From Streptomyces acidiscabies (lineage in GTDB: Bacteria > Actinomycetota > Actinomycetes > Streptomycetales > Streptomycetaceae): 64,000 bases of DNA. Positions 32,543-43,922 of the stretch are shown here, in pieces (the stretch's first letter is position 1; every line of letters starts with the position of its first letter). Location of the stretch: NCBI RefSeq assembly GCF_020010905.1, contig NZ_JAGJBY010000001.1, positions 5,538,001 to 5,602,000 of the forward strand. The letters run 5' to 3'. Position numbers and translations under genes: made by a program. Under the pieces are notes generated by a model. The model did no database searches, was not told where the DNA came from, and saw only the letters and a program-made list of their open reading frames with translations.

Positions 32543-33910
32543 CAGGGCTCCGTCAAGTTCCGTGATTGCGTGGAGGGTTGGCGATCAGGCCGGTAGGGGC
32601 GGACAGCAGAGCAGGCACGGGGGTTCGTGATCATTGTGGTGTCGAAGCCAGATGATCACGAGGACGTCCCGTGCCTGCTGTTGCATCTTCCCCTATCCCT
32701 GCCGTGCTGGAGAAGCTGGGTCCGCTGGATGCGGACCGGATCGCTGACCTGCGTCCCTACCTCGAATCGGTTCCGGATCCGCGCTCGCGCCGGGGCCGGT
32801 GGTACTCGCTGACGGCGATCTTGCTGGTGTGTGCCTGCGCGGCCGTCTGCGGAGCGAAGAGCATCGACGAGCTCGCCGAGTTCGGCGAGCGGGCCACGAA
32901 CTCGCTGCTGGCATCCCTCGGGGTACGCCGTCACCTGCTCGGCTGGCGGCGCAGCCCCAGGCCGGTCACTCTCGGACGCGTTCTTTCGGCACTTGACGGC
33001 GACGCCCTGGACCAGGCTGTGGGCGCCTACCTGGCCGACCGGCACCGCATCACCGCGTCCGCGGAAGTGCCCGAGGCCCGATCGCGGCAGGTCATCGCCG
33101 TGGACGGCAAGGCCCTCAGGGGCTCAGCCCGCCTGGCCGCGCCGCGCCGTCACCTGCTCTCGGCGGTCACCCACGACCGCGTCGCCACGATTGCCCAGGT
33201 CGAGGTCGGTGCGAAGACCAACGAAGTGCGCCACTTCAAGCCCCTGCTGGCGCCACTCGACCTCGCCGGCACCGTCGTCACCTTCGATGCCCTCCACTCG
33301 GTGAAGGCCAACATCACCTGGCTGGCCGAGACGAAGAAGGCCCACTACATCGCCGTCATCAAGACCAACCAGCCCACCGCCTACGCCCAGCTCGCCGCTC
33401 TGCCCTGGACGTCGATCAAGGTCCAGCACACCACCTCCGCCACCGCCCACGGCCGCCGCGAGTCCCGCTCGATCAAGACCTGCGCCATCGCCGACAACCT
33501 CGGCGGCATCGCTTTCCCCCACGCTCACCTCGCCATCCGGGTCCACCGCCGCCGCAAGCCCACCGGTCGGCCCGAAACCCGCGAGAACGTCTACGCGGTC
33601 ACCAGCCTCGCCGCCCACCAAACCCGCCCCGCCGACCTCGCCACCGCCATTCGCGGGCACTGGGGAATCGAAAATTCCTCCCACTACATCCGAGACGTCA
33701 CGTTCGCCGAGGACGCCTCGACCATTCACGCCGGCACCACGCCCCGCGCCATGGCCACCATCCGCAACCTCGCCATCGGCACCCTGAAGATCCTCGGAGC
33801 CGACAACATCGCCAAGACCACCCGCGCCATCCGCCACGAACCCGAACGAGCACTCGCCATCCTGGGCATCACCAACACCCCGGACACTCACGGAACTTGA
33901 TCGAGCCCTG
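32543..33910 (+). mobile_element. complete ISAs1-family element inside the LysR gene
   Basis: 1368 bp. The left end CAGGGCTCCGTCAAGTTCC and the complement of the right end CAGGGCTCGATCAAGTTCC form a terminal repeat of about 23 bp. Both sides carry the 9-bp duplication TCTCCAGTG (32534-32542 and 33911-33919). The transposase is intact, so the insertion is recent. Confidence 0.9.
32671..33900 (+). CDS. ISAs1-family transposase
   Basis: 409 residues from GTG 32671. N-terminal DUF4338/DDE_Tnp_1-associated part (LESVPDPRSRRGRWYSLTAI, CAAVCGAKSIDELAEF), then a DDE core: Asp in VIAVDGKALRGSA, Asp in VVTFDALHSVKANITWL, and the C-terminal RGHWGIENSSHYIRDVTFAED with Glu. Usual family length, no lesion seen. 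Confidence 0.9.
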   Translation: MPAVASSPIPAVLEKLGPLDADRIADLRPYLESVPDPRSRRGRWYSLTAILLVCACAAVCGAKSIDELAEFGERATNSLLASLGVRRHLLGWRRSPRPVTLGRVLSALDGDALDQAVGAYLADRHRITASAEVPEARSRQVIAVDGKALRGSARLAAPRRHLLSAVTHDRVATIAQVEVGAKTNEVRHFKPLLAPLDLAGTVVTFDALHSVKANITWLAETKKAHYIAVIKTNQPTAYAQLAALPWTSIKVQHTTSATAHGRRESRSIKTCAIADNLGGIAFPHAHLAIRVHRRRKPTGRPETRENVYAVTSLAAHQTRPADLATAIRGHWGIENSSHYIRDVTFAEDASTIHAGTTPRAMATIRNLAIGTLKILGADNIAKTTRAIRHEPERALAILGITNTPDTHGT

Positions 33911-34644
33911 TCTCCAGTGGCCACCGTGTACAGCAGCGATTCCATGTCGGTGACTACCGGCCCGTAGCGGACGCGGCTGCCGTCAGGCCGTGGATCGACC
34001 GCCCAGAAGTCCCACCACAGCTGTGGAACCTGCTCGGGCATGGCGACCACCGGGACGCCGGAGAGCTGGGCCAGGGTGAGTCGGGGCAGGGCCGCCAGAG
34101 GGTGTCCGGCGGGCAGACAGGCCACTCGTGGCTCGGTGGCCAGGTGGTGCAGTTCGATGTCGTCCGTCACCGGAGGGCGGAGGAAGACCACGTCGGCCTC
34201 CTGTTGTGCCAGCGCGGTCATGTGATCGCCCAGGCCGAGGTCGACCAGTTGCACGGTTGTCCCGGGGTGACGGTCCTGTAGCAGGCCGAGTACGGCCCGG
34301 GTGTGGGCCATGGACGCCTCGGCTCCCATGGTCCCCACGACGAGCCGTCCGGAGATCTGCCGCAGCTGTGCGTCGGCGATGCGTCGCAGTCGGTCGACCG
34401 CCGCGACCGCCGCCCTGGCTTCGGGGAGCAGGGCCTGGCCTGCCTCGGTGAGCGCGGTCGTCCGGCTGGTGCGCTCCACCACCGGTACCCCCAAGCGTTT
34501 CTCCAACTCCCTGATCTGCTGACTCAGCGCCGGTTGCGTGATGAACAAGCGCGCGGCAGCACGTCCGAAATGGAGTTCCTCGCTCAGTGCGAGATAGAGC
34601 CGAAGCTGATGAATGCTCGGTTCCTTCGATGCGGATGCCCCCAC
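33911..34644 (-). pseudogene. LysR-family regulator, N-terminal piece
   Basis: Winged helix HQLRLYLALSEELHFGRAAA, RLFITQPALSQQIRELEKRL, then the effector domain start GRLVVGTMGAEASMAHTRAV and DIELHHLATEPRVACLPAGH. The frame enters the ISAs1 element after LLYTVATG. As it stands the regulator lacks its last about 65 residues. Target genes are unknown; the neighbouring intact gene divergent to it is the small secreted protein at 34823. Confidence 0.87.
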
Positions 34645-34822
34645 GGAGAAGAACCTTTCAGACTCGCTGTGCCGTCATAACGGGCATGTTATTGATTGCC
34701 ATGCATTCTGTGCCTCTGATTCGATGACGTCCCTATGCCGGTCATGTGATAGTGAATAACGGCACTCCCGGAGGCCTGGGAGGTCGTCTTTGAATCATTG
34801 GGCGCAGAAACTCGGAGAAGAC

Positions 34823-35128
34823 ATGAGATCCCGTTTCCTTGCTGGAGCAGGTGTTCTTGCACTTGCCGCCGGCGGTGTTTTGCTTTCGGCCCCCGCGTCC
34901 TCCGCATCCGGCCCGCCTCCGTGCACGGTCACGAAGGAAAGTCCCGGCTGGGGTCACTCGCAATGTTTTGGCGGCAGCGGCCAGCAGCGTGTGGTACTGA
35001 CCTGTGGTAGCGGCTCCAGCCAGAATGTCAATTACGGGTCCTGGGTGCCGGCGAATGGAACTCAGTCCCACGCCTACTGCCGAATTCCCACGACCATTAC
35101 GCTGGTCGACGTGGAGTACGTGTCCTGA
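34823..35128 (+). CDS. small secreted protein, unknown
   Basis: 101 residues. Signal peptide MRSRFLAGAGVLALAAGGVL ending at about Ala28-Ser29, then a mature chain of about 70 residues with four cysteines (PPPCTVT, SQCFGG, VLTCGSG, HAYCRIP), probably two disulfides. ATG 34823 has CGGAGAAG upstream, while an in-frame ATG at 34790 lacks one. It is divergent from the broken LysR gene. No family recognised. Confidence 0.6.
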   Translation: MRSRFLAGAGVLALAAGGVLLSAPASSASGPPPCTVTKESPGWGHSQCFGGSGQQRVVLTCGSGSSQNVNYGSWVPANGTQSHAYCRIPTTITLVDVEYVS

Positions 35129-35699
35129 CTTCGCCGTTTCACTTGATTACGGTGTGAGTGGGACGGAAACACGGAAGTGCCTTCCTGGCCTGGGGCGATG
35201 AACCGAGCTCAGAGGTTCTGCCGGCCCGGGTGGAGGGCGCTTTCTCCGTGCAGGCCATCGGTTCGCGTCTCAAGGTCCATGTGGCGGCCGACATTTCGGG
35301 GGTATGCCGGATCACGCCAAGTAGAGGCGCTCGGGCCGATGGCATCCACGTCCCTCGCCTGACGGCTGCTCGCCCGGCTGCGCTCCGCCCGTGCTTGGGC
35401 TCGGGAGATAGCCTGGCTGCAGGCCGCCGGGACGAGGGCCGGGATACCTGCGGCACGGGCCGGCGGCCGTCAGGCGCGAACGCCACCAGCGATCACATCA
35501 CCGTGCTCGACCTGCACATCTGGAGTGGCCGAAAGCATGCGGGCTCAGCCCGGCGAACAGGGCTGTCCAGACGGCTCCGACGCCGTGAGCACACGGGCCA
35601 CGACCAAGATCAGGGAACGGACCCGTTCCGGTAGGCGGACGAAACTCCCAGCACATCAGATCCTTGCCGCGATGCCCGCCCGCCGCCTGGCACTCCGGA
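35129..35699. other. gap without a recognisable gene
   Basis: About 570 bp between the small secreted protein and the convergent I36-like gene. Several open frames exist, but all are arginine/proline-rich or short and none shows a domain. Confidence 0.4.
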
Positions 35700-36074
35700 T
35701 CAGCATTCACCACGCCAGGTGAGACTCTTCAGCTCCACTCCCGTGGGAAAGGAGAGCTTGTACTCGCCGGGGCCGGGGTTGAAGTGCAGGCACCTGTCCC
35801 AGGTGCGGCCTTCGAAGACCCAGGTGGCCTGAATATGATCGGAACCGGGGCTGGGAAAGCCGTTGTTCATGATGAACCCCACCCTCAGCGACCCGGACCA
35901 GTTGCCTTCTGTTTTCAAGATCGTCGGACCGTGATAGCCGGAGGAGCTCCAGGCGCAGACATTCCCTGTGGGGCAGTCCGGAGGACTCGGCTCCGCCGAA
36001 GCGCTCGGCGCGACCGCAATCACACCGAGGACGGCTGCACAGGCGGCAAGGGCTGCGGAACTCCGCTTGAGCAT
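35700..36074 (-). CDS. secreted peptidase inhibitor I36-like protein
   Basis: 124 residues. Signal peptide MLKRSSAALAACAAVLGVIA with cleavage near ASA-EP, then CPTGNVCAWSSSGYHGPTIL and EGNWSGSLRVGFIMNNGFPS, the small-protein pattern of the I36/gamma-crystallin-like group (CPxGxxCxWxxxxYxG), which includes Streptomyces metalloproteinase inhibitors. Cys residues at both ends suggest disulfides. Inhibitory activity is assumed from the family only. Confidence 0.7.
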   Translation of the reverse strand: MLKRSSAALAACAAVLGVIAVAPSASAEPSPPDCPTGNVCAWSSSGYHGPTILKTEGNWSGSLRVGFIMNNGFPSPGSDHIQATWVFEGRTWDRCLHFNPGPGEYKLSFPTGVELKSLTWRGEC

Positions 36075-36435
36075 GGTGATCTCCCAGAGATACGACGCAT
36101 GGACATGACCGACCCCAGGCGCGGCAACGGACCGGAGACCCTCGAAGTCGGCGTATCGAACGGTAGGCCGCACCGGGGACTTCACGGCCCTGACGGATGT
36201 CAGGGTGCGGCACTTGTGGGTGATGCTGATCGAAGGCTCGCCGGGGGTAGGCCGAGATGTTCGCACACGTCGCGGACGCGCGATCGTGGGGATGCGCAAA
36301 GGCGACGGCCTCGGCCGCTGACCGGCGCATCGCCCAGCCCGGTCCGCCTCGCCTACCGTCCGGAGACGGGAGGTGGCTCCGCGCGGCTGCGAGATGGGGC
36401 GGCCCGGATCGCCCCTACCAAGGAGTTGCAGCAGC
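36075..36435. other. gap without a recognisable gene
   Basis: 360 bp between divergent genes; it should contain both promoters. Nothing else seen. Confidence 0.4.
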
Positions 36436-37243
36436 ATGCCGTTGTCCTCCCCGCCTCTTCCTCGCCTCGACGGCTCGGCCCTGGTCGTCGGCGGGCCCAC
36501 GACCGTCCTCGACCTCGGCGGGCTCCGGATCGTCTCCGAACCGACCTTCGACGCCCCGGGCCCGCACGGCTACCTGACCAAGACGCACGGCCCCGTCCTC
36601 ACCGAGGACGAGCTCGCCGACGCCGACCCGGTCCTGGTCCTGGTCAGCCACGACAACCACGCCGACAACCTCGACGACCAAGGCCGCGCCTTCGCGCCGG
36701 CTGCCCCGCTGCTGCTCACGACCACCAGCGGCGCCGAACGGCTCGGCGCTCCGGCCAAGGGCCTGGCCGCCTGGGACACCCACACGCTCACCCGCCCGGG
36801 ACGGCGGCGAGCTCACCGTCACCGCGGTGCCCGCCGTCCACGGACCCGAGGGCGGTGAGCGCGATGCGGACGGCGAGGTCAACTGCCAGGTCGTCGGCTT
36901 CGTCCTGTCCGGAGACGGGCTGCCCACCGTGTACATCAGCGGTGACAACGCCTCCCTCCACACCGTCGCTGAGATCGCCCGCCGCACCGGGCATATCGAC
37001 GCGTCCGTTCTGCACGCCGGCGCCGCGCGCGTCCCGGGCGAGTTCCGCGAGCGCCCGGTCAGCCTGGACAGCGTCCGTGCCGCCGCGATCCTCGGCGCTC
37101 CCGTCAACATCCCCGCCCACTACGACGGTTGGGCCCACTTCACCGAAGGCCGTGACACCATCGAGCACGCCTTCGACGACGCGGGCCTCACCGGCATCCT
37201 GAGCATCGCCGACCACGGCACCTGGATTCCCCTCAAAACCTGA
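36436..37243 (+). pseudogene. metallo-beta-lactamase-fold hydrolase with a frameshift
   Basis: The first part (PTTVLDLGGLRIVSEPTFDA, LVSHDNHADNLDDQGRAFAP with the HxNHxDN form of the metal motif) shifts frame near 36798 in a CCCGGGA run. The second part resumes as GGELTVTAVPAVHGPEGGER and PTVYISGDNASLHTVAEIA to HYDGWAHFTEGRDTIEHAF. One base too many explains it. Either a pseudogene or a sequencing error; all active-site blocks are otherwise present. Confidence 0.75.
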
Positions 37244-37299
37244 CCACCCACGGGAGTCCGGCATGTCCCTCGTATGCAACGACCCGAAAGGACACGCTG

Positions 37300-37776
37300 A
37301 TGTCCCGTACCCCCGACGTCCAAGTCCGTCCGCCCTTGCCCCCGTTCACCGAGGCCGACGCGCTCGCGAAGGTACAGGCCGCCGAGGACGCGTGGAACAC
37401 CCGTGACCCCGAACGCGTCGCTCTCGCCTACACGGAGGACTCGGTATGGCGCAACCGCGACACCTTCGTGACCGGCAGAGCGGAGATCCGCCGGTTCCTC
37501 GCCGAGAAGTGGCGCAGGGAGCTCGACTACGCGCTGCGCAAGGAGCTGTGGTCCTTCGGCGACGACCGGATCGCCGTCCGCTTCCAGTACGAGTGGCGGG
37601 ACGCGGCAGGCGGGTACTGGCGCTCCTACGGCAACGAGCTGTGGGAGTTCGACGCCGCGGGCCTGATGCGCCGGCGTGAGGCGAGCATCAACGACGTACC
37701 GATCCAGGCGGAGGAACGACGCATCCTGGGGCCGAGGACCCCGGAACAGCGTGGGGATGCGCTGCCCCTGGCGTGA
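37300..37776 (+). CDS. DUF1348 (NTF2-like) protein
   Basis: 158 residues, full length. The NTF2-like cone is recognised by EDAWNTRDPERVALAYTEDS, WRNRDTFVTGRAEIRRFLAE, KWRRELDYALRKELWSF and YWRSYGNELWEFDAAGLMRR. The family is of unknown function, often near stress or redox genes. GAAAGG precedes ATG 37300. It follows the frameshifted hydrolase with a 56-bp gap. Confidence 0.85.
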   Translation: MSRTPDVQVRPPLPPFTEADALAKVQAAEDAWNTRDPERVALAYTEDSVWRNRDTFVTGRAEIRRFLAEKWRRELDYALRKELWSFGDDRIAVRFQYEWRDAAGGYWRSYGNELWEFDAAGLMRRREASINDVPIQAEERRILGPRTPEQRGDALPLA

Positions 37777-37868
37777 CACGAACCGCACGCCGGGCGGTCG
37801 GGCGAGGTGGGAGTTCATGTCGAGCTCGAAGACCGGTGTGCGAAGCTGATGATCACAAGGGAAGGGGT

Positions 37869-38816
37869 GTGGTGGTGGGGCGGGAGCGTACGGTCGGTGC
37901 CGCGCAGGCCGCGTTGGCGGTGCTGGTTGTGGGTGGAGTGGTCCTGGGCGCACTGATGTTGCGTCCCGACACGGGGCTGTTGGCCAAGGGGCGCGGGCCG
38001 CTCGGCGGCAACCCGGTTCTCGTCGTCGGCCTCGCCCTGCTGTCACTGCTCGGCGGCCTGGCGCTGCGCGACAAGTACCAGGAGCAGGTCACCGCCCGGG
38101 AACTCACCCCGGCGGAACGGCGCGTGGCTCACGGCGTGAGCCGCGTCCTGCTGGCGGCGACGGTGGTCGTCCCCGTACTCGTCATAGCCCTGCACCAGTT
38201 CAGTTCACCCGGCAACGGCCATGGGGGCAGACGCGATCCGATACGGCTTCCCGGCCAACGACAGGACCCGATCCCCACCCCGCCACCCGCGCAGCAGGCC
38301 GAACACACCGGCCACAGCATGCACTTCGGGCTGACACGCATCCTGCTGGGCCTCGGTATCGCCCTGCTGGTCGCGGTCGTCATCATTGCCGGGCGGCGTC
38401 TGTGGCGGCATCTGACCTGGCCGGCGGCGCCCGGGACGTCGGGGACGTACGCGGTGCTCGACGACGGGCAGGAACGCCTGGCCCAGGCCGTGGACTCCGG
38501 GCGCCGCGCCCTGCTGGACGGAACCGACGCCCGCGCGGCCGTCATCGCCTGCTACGCCGCCATGGAGGAGTCCCTCGCCGACTCCGGTGTGACCCGGCGC
38601 GCCTCGGACAGCCCGCAGGACCTGCTGGAGCGGGCCGTCGCCGGCGGCCTGCCCACAGGCCCGGCCGCCGCACTCACCGCGCTGTTCCGCGAGGCCCGTT
38701 ACTCCACGCACCCGATGGACGGCAGCCATCGCGACCGGGCCGCGACCGCGCTCGCCGAGATCGCCGACGGCCTGCGCTCGCGCACGCCTGGACCCGAAGC
38801 GACGGGTACCTCGTGA
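37869..38816 (+). CDS. DUF4129-domain membrane protein
   Basis: 315 residues: helices near 12-34, 48-65, 85-105 and 158-178, then a cytoplasmic DUF4129 domain (RRALLDGTDARAAVIACYAA, TRRASDSPQDLLERAVAGGL, LTALFREARYSTHPMDGSHR). Members usually accompany MoxR ATPases and transglutaminases. The start is one of three consecutive GTG codons (37869, 37872, 37875) after AAGGGAAGGGG. First gene of a five-gene overlapping operon. Confidence 0.82.
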   Translation: MVVGRERTVGAAQAALAVLVVGGVVLGALMLRPDTGLLAKGRGPLGGNPVLVVGLALLSLLGGLALRDKYQEQVTARELTPAERRVAHGVSRVLLAATVVVPVLVIALHQFSSPGNGHGGRRDPIRLPGQRQDPIPTPPPAQQAEHTGHSMHFGLTRILLGLGIALLVAVVIIAGRRLWRHLTWPAAPGTSGTYAVLDDGQERLAQAVDSGRRALLDGTDARAAVIACYAAMEESLADSGVTRRASDSPQDLLERAVAGGLPTGPAAALTALFREARYSTHPMDGSHRDRAATALAEIADGLRSRTPGPEATGTS

Positions 38817-39345
38817 AGGCACCCGCCCGGATCCGGGCCACCGTCGACTCCGCGCTGGGCAAGCCCGGTTCGGTACGCCACTCGCTGGCCGTCCTGGGCA
38901 CCGTCGCGGCCTCGACCGTAGTGCTGCTGGCCCTGGCCGACGGCGCTGCCGCAGCCGCCACCGGCCTCGCCCTCGTCACCGTAGTCGCGCTGGCCCTGGG
39001 GCTCTATGCCGCGGGCGTCGCCGCCCAGGGCAGCGGCTACCGCAAGCCGGTGCGTCTGCTGGACAGCCGGGCCCCGGCCCTCGGCGGGTGGCGGCGCATC
39101 GTGGTCGACACCTTCGCGGACGGCGGCGAAACGCACTTCGACACCGTCATGCGGCCCCAGTTGCAGCGGCTGTTCGCCGCCCGGCTGGCCGAACGGCACG
39201 GCGTGGCGATGTACCAGAACCCGCAGCGGGCCCGGTCCATGGTGGGAGCTGAGCTGTGGCCGTGGATCGATCCCGAGTCGGCCGCTCCGCAGCCCACTCT
39301 CCCCGAGCCCGTCCTGCGTTCCCTGCTCGACCGCCTGGAAACCCT

Positions 39346-39349
<4 letters not shown>
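38813..39349 (+). CDS. membrane protein of the MoxR operon
   Basis: 178 residues with two hydrophobic helices around residues 24-70 and a C-terminal soluble part (LGGWRRIVVDTFADGGETHF, RLAERHGVAMYQNPQRARSM). GTG 38813 overlaps the preceding stop and its own stop overlaps the MoxR start. No named family recognised; the position implies a role with MoxR. Confidence 0.7.
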
Positions 39350-40388
<1,039 letters not shown>

Positions 40389-40392
<4 letters not shown>

Positions 40393-41735
40393 CCGAGCCC
40401 GTGCCGGACCGCAGAGCGGCCACCGCCATTCAACGGGCCCTGGACGGCAGCCACGACGTGAGCGCCCACCCTCCGCCGCCACCTCCGCCCGGCCGGCGCG
40501 CCGGTGAACGCGCCCTGCGGCTGGGCACGGTGGCCGCCGTCGCGCTGGCCGCCGCGCTGCTCACCGGGCGCCCCTGGGTCCTCGCTCTCGCCGCCACGCC
40601 CCTGGTGCTGCTCGCCCTCGCCCTGCCGGGCGGGCCGCGTCCCGAGAACGTGACGGCCGAGGTCGAGGTGGAGCCGCGGCGGTGCTTCGAAGGCGAGCAG
40701 GTGACGGTGCGGATCACGCTGTCCTACGACGGTGCACCCGCCCGCCTGGACCCCGGTGTCGCCCTCGGCCACCGGGTCCGGCTCGACCACCTCGCGGTCG
40801 GCCCGCACCGTGTCGATCTCGTCCTGAGCGCGCAGAGCTGGGGCCGCTGGACCCTCGGCACGGTCGACGTTGACGTCTACGACCCCGGCGGGCTGACCCG
40901 GCGTACCGTACGGGCCGAACTCGGCGAGATCGCCGTCTTCCCGCTGCCCGAACACGCCGGCCTCACACCCATCCCGGTCCGGCTGCCGCAACGGCTCGGC
41001 GAGCACACCGCCGTACAGCGCGGCGAAGGCGTCGAGGTCACCGGGGTGCACCCGTACGTGCGCGGCGAACGGCAGCGGCGGATCCACTGGCCGGCCACCA
41101 CCCGCCGCGGCGCCCTGCAAGTCCACCAGTTCGCCGCGGAACGCGCCGCCGACACCGTGGTGCTGCTGGACGCGCTCGCCGACGTCGTCGACCCGGTCAC
41201 CGGTACGTCCTCGCTCGACGAGACCTTCCGGGCCGCTGCCGGGCTGGTGCGCGCCTATCTGCGCACCCACGACCGGGTCGGCGTCGTATCGGTCGGCGGT
41301 ACGACCCGCTGGCTGCAACCGGGCAGCGGCCAGGGGTACTTCTACCGCATCGTCGAGAGTGTGCTGGAGGTCCGCAAGGACGCCGCGTACCGCACGGAGG
41401 GACTCAGCCCGCTCCCACCGCCCGCACTGCCCGAAGGCGCGTTGGTGTACGTCATCACGCCGCTGACCGACCGGCGGATCTTCGACGTCCTGCACCAGGT
41501 GCGCGGACGGGCCAACCCGATGGTCGTGGTCGAGATCCCCGCCGGCGAGCCGGCCTCGGAACCCGGCGACACCGAAGGGGAACTCGCGCTACGGCTGTGG
41601 CGGGCCGACCGCGACGCCATGCGCTTCGCCCTGGTGGAACGCGGCATCGCGGTCGTCGCCCACCGCCCCGGCGAGACCCTCGACCTCACCCTTGCGCCGC
41701 TGCTCCGTACCCGCATCCACGGGGGGACCCGATGA
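40389..41735 (+). CDS. DUF58-domain protein
   Basis: 448 residues. Two N-terminal membrane helices (about 45-80), then the DUF58 core VTGVHPYVRGERQRRIHWPA, TTRRGALQVHQFAAERAADT and VVLLDA with a vWA-like Asp. It overlaps MoxR. Forms a conserved pair with MoxR; the substrate protein is unknown. Confidence 0.88.
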
Positions 41736-42307
41736 CCGCCCCGTCCGCGGCCCGCAGTCGAGCTGCTCTGCTCATCGAACGTCTCACCTCCCGCATCACC
41801 GACCGCTTGCTCGGGACGGCCCTTGCCGTCGCGGCCTGCGACCCGCCGGCCGCCCTGCACGCGTCACTGCCGGTCAGGATGCTGGTTCTGGGAGCGGCGG
41901 CGACGGCGTGGTGGGCCGCTCCGATGGTCGACGCCCGCCCCGTCTCGACGTCCCTGCGGTGGTGGACCGTGGCAGCCCGCCGCAGGACGACCGTGCTGCC
42001 GGCCGCGGCGATCGCGGTCGCCGCGGCCACCGGCCCCCCGGCCTGGCTGATCGTCTGCATCGCCGCCCTGCTGCCTGCCTACCTGCTGGTCACCGACGCG
42101 TGGACCGCCGGGGTCACCGCCCCGCCCGGCCGTCGGCAGGCGACACCCGCGCTGGCGGCTGCCGCCGCGACCGCGGTGGTACTGCTCGCGGCCCAAGCGC
42201 CGGTAGCGGGCACCTCATGGGCACGGCTGCCCGCCTCACTCGCCATCGCCGCGACCGCGCTTTGCCTGGTACTGGCGCTGCGCACACGTCGCGGCATGCC
42301 CGGCTGA
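41732..42307 (+). CDS. membrane protein closing the MoxR operon
   Basis: 191 residues with about five hydrophobic helices (for example LPVRMLVLGAAATAWWAAPM, TVLPAAAIAVAAATGPPAWL, ALAAAAATAVVLLAAQ). It overlaps the DUF58 gene (ATGA). It occupies the place where related clusters have a DUF3488-transglutaminase, but it has no such domain. Confidence 0.72.
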   Translation: MTAPSAARSRAALLIERLTSRITDRLLGTALAVAACDPPAALHASLPVRMLVLGAAATAWWAAPMVDARPVSTSLRWWTVAARRRTTVLPAAAIAVAAATGPPAWLIVCIAALLPAYLLVTDAWTAGVTAPPGRRQATPALAAAAATAVVLLAAQAPVAGTSWARLPASLAIAATALCLVLALRTRRGMPG

Positions 42308-42407
42308 CCGTCGATACCACTGGCGGTTCGGCGCTTGTCTCGGCGACACCAACGCTGTACGTGGATCGGCGTCGACGCCCGTCCGGTTGTTCATCCGTGG
42401 CTTGGGG

Positions 42408-43922
42408 TCAGGGGCTGTCCTCGCCGCCCTCGGTGCCGCCCGCGGCCAGCCACTGTGCGTAGGCGATCACGGCCAGACGGGCCGAGAAGGCGTTGTCGCG
42501 GGCGGTGGCGGTGGTGACGGTTGTTGTGCCGGCAGCCGCGGTGAGGCCCGATGTGGGTGTGTACATCGCCTCGTTGAAGACCGACCCGCTGGGGGCGGTG
42601 GCCACAGCGAAGACGGGGTGGGCCGTGCCGGCGGCGAAGGACGTGGAGATGTAGTCGCCGACCATCGTGCCCTGCGTGGTGCTCGCCAGCCATGAGTGGG
42701 TCATCGGGCCGGCCAGCTGGGTCGGCGCCGTCCAGGTGCTGCCGCCGTTGGCCGAGGAGACGTAGCCGACGTCCAACTGGCAGGTTGCGGCGGTGCAGTT
42801 GGCGACCGGGTGGTAGTAGTACGTCAGCGCCAGGTGCGCGGCGGAGCCCGAGGTGGCCGGGTCGACCGCGAGGCCGGGAATGAAGTGGTCGACGGTGCTG
42901 GTGGTCGCGTCGATCGGGATGCGGACCACCGACGACCAGGTGGTGCCGTTGGTGGTCGTCGCCATCACGATGTCGTTGGCGGTGCAGGAGCCGCCGCTCG
43001 CGCGGAAGCGGCAGTCCTGCCAGACGACGTACACCTTCCCGGCGGCGTCGATCTCGGCGGAGGGCAGCGGGCCGCTGCGCAGGCTGCCACGTACGGTGAA
43101 GGTGCTGACGGTGGCCACGGTGGTGGCGTTGGTCCAGGTGCTGCCGCCGTTGGTGGAGGTGAAGGCGCGGATCGCGGTCTCCGAGGCGTTGGCGATCGGG
43201 ACGACCACGGTGCCGCCCGGCTGTACGACGGGCTGGCCGCCCAGGCCGGTGGCGTTGTTGCCGGTGTTCTTCGGCGCACCCCAGGTCAGACCGCCGTCGG
43301 AGGAGGTGGTCATCTTGATGCGGTCGCCGTCGCCGTTGTTGTCGTACTCGGTGTAGCAGTTGCCGTAGAACGCGCTCGTGGCGGTGTTGTCGCAGACGAT
43401 CCAGTTCTTGTCGAGGCTCGAACCGGTCGCGGTGACCACCGGGTTGCTCCAGGTCAGCCCGCCGTCGGTGGAGCGGCTGGTGAACACCTCGGGCACGGCG
43501 ACGGACGAGGTGATGGGGATGGTGGAGATCAGCCAGGCGTTGTGCTTCGCGTCGTAGGCCACCGACGGGTCGCTGACCCGCTGGAAGGTGCCGCCCGCCT
43601 GGGTCGTGATGCCCGGCAGGAAGCCCTTGGTCCAGGTGGCGCCGTTGTCGGTGGAGGTGGCGAAGCCGACGTTGGAGGAGCCGCCGTCGGTGAACCGGCC
43701 GACCTGGAAGGCGGAGACGATGGTGGAGCCGAAGGAGAAGGTGTCCGGCTCGACCTCGGTGGCGTGCTGGCTGGTGGAGTCGGTGTACGGATCGGAGCTG
43801 ATCCGGGTGAGGGCCGGCGCGGCGGTCGCGGTGCCCGTCGACAGGGCCAGCGCGCCGGCCGCGAGGGCCGCCGTCACCAGGCCGGGTCTCGCCAGGCGGT
43901 GGAGCAGTGATGCCAGGGACAT
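42408..43922 (-). CDS. secreted Asp-box (sialidase-like) beta-propeller protein
   Basis: 504 residues with a signal peptide (LVTAALAAGALALSTGTATA). Asp-box repeats STDNGATW, STDGGLTW, SSDGGLTW, STNGGSTW, TTNGTTW and SANGGSTW are spaced as in six-bladed sialidase propellers. The catalytic Arg triad and Tyr/Glu pair of true sialidases are not obvious, so enzymatic activity is uncertain. AAGGGAACGG precedes ATG 43922. It is divergent from a decayed relative at 44275. Confidence 0.8.
   Translation of the reverse strand: MSLASLLHRLARPGLVTAALAAGALALSTGTATAAPALTRISSDPYTDSTSQHATEVEPDTFSFGSTIVSAFQVGRFTDGGSSNVGFATSTDNGATWTKGFLPGITTQAGGTFQRVSDPSVAYDAKHNAWLISTIPITSSVAVPEVFTSRSTDGGLTWSNPVVTATGSSLDKNWIVCDNTATSAFYGNCYTEYDNNGDGDRIKMTTSSDGGLTWGAPKNTGNNATGLGGQPVVQPGGTVVVPIANASETAIRAFTSTNGGSTWTNATTVATVSTFTVRGSLRSGPLPSAEIDAAGKVYVVWQDCRFRASGGSCTANDIVMATTTNGTTWSSVVRIPIDATTSTVDHFIPGLAVDPATSGSAAHLALTYYYHPVANCTAATCQLDVGYVSSANGGSTWTAPTQLAGPMTHSWLASTTQGTMVGDYISTSFAAGTAHPVFAVATAPSGSVFNEAMYTPTSGLTAAAGTTTVTTATARDNAFSARLAVIAYAQWLAAGGTEGGEDSP

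Noticed and set aside
35158..35634. 158-codon plus-strand frame in a gap
   Set aside because: Arg/Ser-rich, no domain, no good ribosome site; not distinguishable from random GC-rich sequence.
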